From Ruminococcus sp. AF46-10NS (GTDB lineage: Bacteria; Bacillota; Clostridia; Lachnospirales; Lachnospiraceae), in assembly GCF_003474435.1 (NCBI RefSeq), contig NZ_QRNF01000035.1:1-34252 (forward strand): 34,252 bases of DNA, given 5' to 3'. The notes beneath the pieces were generated by a model. It was not told where the DNA came from. It saw only the letters and a program-made list of their open reading frames with translations, and did not search any database. Positions 32,598 to 34,252 of this stretch are shown one piece after another (position 1 is the first letter of the stretch; each line of letters begins with the position of its first letter). The translations under genes and the position numbers were made by a program.

Positions 32598-34106
32598 TTA
32601 ATTCAATTCCAGATTTTCAAGTTCCTGAGATGGAATCTTAGGGTCTGAGCCATCTACATATTTCTTGAGTGCTTTGGAGGTTTTTGCGAAGCCGGCATTG
32701 GTTCCTGCACCGCCGATGCAGCCTCCAGGACAGGCCATTCCTTCGATCATGCAGTTTTTGATCTTACCGGCTTTGGCCAGAGTGAGAACTTTTTTGCACT
32801 CAGCAAGGCTTTCTGCGTGTTCGATGTGGACGGGGACATCAGGATAATATTCCTTCAGACAGGCTTCAATAGCACCAGCTACGCCGCCGGCGATGGCGTA
32901 TCCTCGTCCTGCGGCGGTTGCAGCCTGGGTTTCTTCCGGAATGTCCTCGCATGCAGATGGAATGATATCTTTGGCATCGAACAATCCCCAAAGTTCTTCG
33001 AAGGTGATAACGAAATCCACATCACTTCTTACGGAATGACGCATGGCTTCCAGCTTCTTGGAGGCGCAGGGTCCGATGAATACTACTTTCGCATGGGGGT
33101 GCTCTTTTTTTACAATGCGGGCAGTTGCCACCATCGGGGTCAGCTCCTGTGAGATGTTGTCGATCATAGCCGGGAAGTATTTCTTCGCCATTACAGACCA
33201 TGACGGGCAGCAGGAGGTAAGCAGGAACGGGAGGTTGCCGGTGGCTACTTCTTTTGCATAATGATGGGCCTCGGAAATACAGCCGATGTCTGCGCCGAGT
33301 GCTACTTCATAAATATTGGAAAAGCCAAGCTGAGTTAAAGCAGAGCGGAATTTGCCGGGAGTAACATCTTCACCGAACTGATTGATGTAAGCTGGTGCAA
33401 CTTCTGCAATGATCTCAGTTCCCTCACGGAGAGCATGTGCCAGCTGGAAAATCTGGGATTTATCAGAGATGGCACCAAATGGGCAGCTGACCATACACAT
33501 ACCGCAGGATACACATTTATCCTGGTTGATGGAAGCGCGTCCCTGCTCATCGCTTTCGATAGCTTTTACACCGCAGGCACGTTCGCAGGGGCGTTCTTTA
33601 TGGGCAATGGCATCATAAGGACAGACCGCTTTGCATCTTCCGCAGTGGATGCATTTGTCCTGATCAATAAAAGATTTTCCATCAACCATGGAGATGGCTC
33701 CTTTAGGACAGGTCTGAATGCATGGATGGGCAACACAGCCGCGGCACATATTGCTTACTTCATATTTATTGGATTCGCATGCAGAACATGCAGAAGGGAT
33801 TACCTGCATAAGAGGTGGTTCGTAATATTTCTCATCAATATTGCTTGACTTTACGCCGTCAGTAAGATGGACAGAACGGTTCTCCGGGCGGAGGGAAAGT
33901 CCCATAGCCAGACGGACACGTTCACTTGCAACAGCTCTTTCACGATAGATGCTCTCGCGGTATTTCGCGCGTTCCTCTACAATATTGTAAGGGATGGATT
34001 CAATATCGTGGATCAGGGATTCGTCCGTGGATTCAAATCCGATCTTCGCAATTTCTGTAAAAATCTTTCGCCGGATCTGTTTAACTGGTGTGTCGAGATT
34101 TCGCAT
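32598..34106 (-). CDS. [FeFe]-hydrogenase with multiple Fe-S sites, probable group B
   Basis: This 502-aa soluble iron hydrogenase catalyses H2 oxidation or proton reduction, probably with ferredoxin. H-cluster motifs: L1 TSCCPSW (297-303, with proton-transfer Cys299 and cluster Cys300), L2 GPCASKKLE (345-353) and L3 EGMACPGGCIGG (455-466). L2 has Gly-Pro-Cys where group A enzymes have Met-Pro-Cys. The N-terminal half carries cysteine clusters at 107-133 (CSAC ... CRGCVAHPCIQTC) and ferredoxin motifs at 152-162 and 198-208. The start at 34106 follows AAAAGGAG; an upstream in-frame ATG at 34151 lacks an RBS. No HydB/HydC or maturase genes adjoin, so it is not an obvious bifurcating complex. 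Group B assignment is from memory of motif style. Confidence 0.9.
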   Translation of the reverse strand: MRNLDTPVKQIRRKIFTEIAKIGFESTDESLIHDIESIPYNIVEERAKYRESIYRERAVASERVRLAMGLSLRPENRSVHLTDGVKSSNIDEKYYEPPLMQVIPSACSACESNKYEVSNMCRGCVAHPCIQTCPKGAISMVDGKSFIDQDKCIHCGRCKAVCPYDAIAHKERPCERACGVKAIESDEQGRASINQDKCVSCGMCMVSCPFGAISDKSQIFQLAHALREGTEIIAEVAPAYINQFGEDVTPGKFRSALTQLGFSNIYEVALGADIGCISEAHHYAKEVATGNLPFLLTSCCPSWSVMAKKYFPAMIDNISQELTPMVATARIVKKEHPHAKVVFIGPCASKKLEAMRHSVRSDVDFVITFEELWGLFDAKDIIPSACEDIPEETQAATAAGRGYAIAGGVAGAIEACLKEYYPDVPVHIEHAESLAECKKVLTLAKAGKIKNCMIEGMACPGGCIGGAGTNAGFAKTSKALKKYVDGSDPKIPSQELENLELN

Positions 34107-34160
34107 AAATGTTCTCCTTTTCAAAAAATGTTTAAAATGTTTTCCACGCACTTTTTATTC

Positions 34161-34189
34161 ATCTTATAGTAAGTGAGAAATAAAATCAA
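34161..34189 (-). promoter_or_regulatory. Promoter candidate for the hydrogenase gene
   Basis: On the minus strand TTGATT (34189-34184) and TAAGAT (34166-34161) are 17 nt apart, about 55 nt upstream of the ATG. The region upstream to 34252 is A/T-rich with nothing else recognised. Confidence 0.45.
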
Positions 34190-34252
34190 TAAAAGAAAAT
34201 GTTTTTTAGCAAAAACAAAAAGAGATTATTTGTTTCTTTATTGTCATGAATG

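Noticed and set aside
1..34252. CRISPR arrays, insertion sequences, prophage genes, integrases or tRNA genes
   Set aside because: I looked for spaced direct repeats, transposase or integrase motifs and tRNA cloverleafs and saw none.

Overview
The window looks like a chromosomal segment from an acetogenic gut Firmicute of the Lachnospiraceae, most likely close to Blautia. Three things point there: a nearly complete Wood-Ljungdahl (reductive acetyl-CoA) gene cluster, the rplS-lepB-rbgA-rnhB-yraN housekeeping order, and strong AGGAGG-type ribosome binding sites. The species call is inference, because no marker gene could be searched.

Layout. Bases 1-210 are the 3' end of a 23S rRNA gene, followed by a strong terminator and no 5S gene. 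Bases 381-571 hold a promoter, a TPP (THI-box) riboswitch with no thiamine gene behind it, and a second promoter just ahead of map. Bases 677-12409 are housekeeping genes: map, rplS, a signal-peptidase-like lepB whose catalytic Ser and Lys are both replaced, rbgA, rnhB, yraN (apparently starting at CTG), pgeF, prs (minus strand), a DUF512 radical-SAM-like gene, der, plsY, gpsA and an aldo/keto reductase (minus strand).

Bases 12662-29805 are the acetogenesis island: a His-rich protein and CooT (predicted nickel handling), metF, cooC1, acsA, a second cooC/acsF, acsB, then a new promoter with a palindrome, acsD, acsC, acsE, acsV, a DUF3786 gene, fhs, fchA and folD. Together these encode activation of formate on tetrahydrofolate, reduction to methyl-THF, methyl transfer to the corrinoid protein, CO2 reduction to CO, acetyl-CoA assembly, nickel loading of both metalloenzymes and reductive reactivation of the corrinoid. 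Formate dehydrogenase, metV and Rnf or other energy-conserving genes are not in the window. Bases 29827-32507 encode two secreted proteins (a glucosaminidase-like enzyme and a mosaic beta-repeat/LRR protein). Bases 32598-34106 (minus strand) encode an [FeFe]-hydrogenase.

Three genes (der, plsY, fchA) each carry what looks like a single missing base, each explicable as loss of one C from a short C run. Because der is normally essential, sequencing or assembly error is the simplest explanation. The most interesting items are the catalytically substituted LepB, a Shine-Dalgarno/anti-Shine-Dalgarno RNA switch candidate in front of cooC1, a promoter-embedded palindrome in front of acsD, mutually exclusive hairpins in front of acsE, and the orphan TPP riboswitch.
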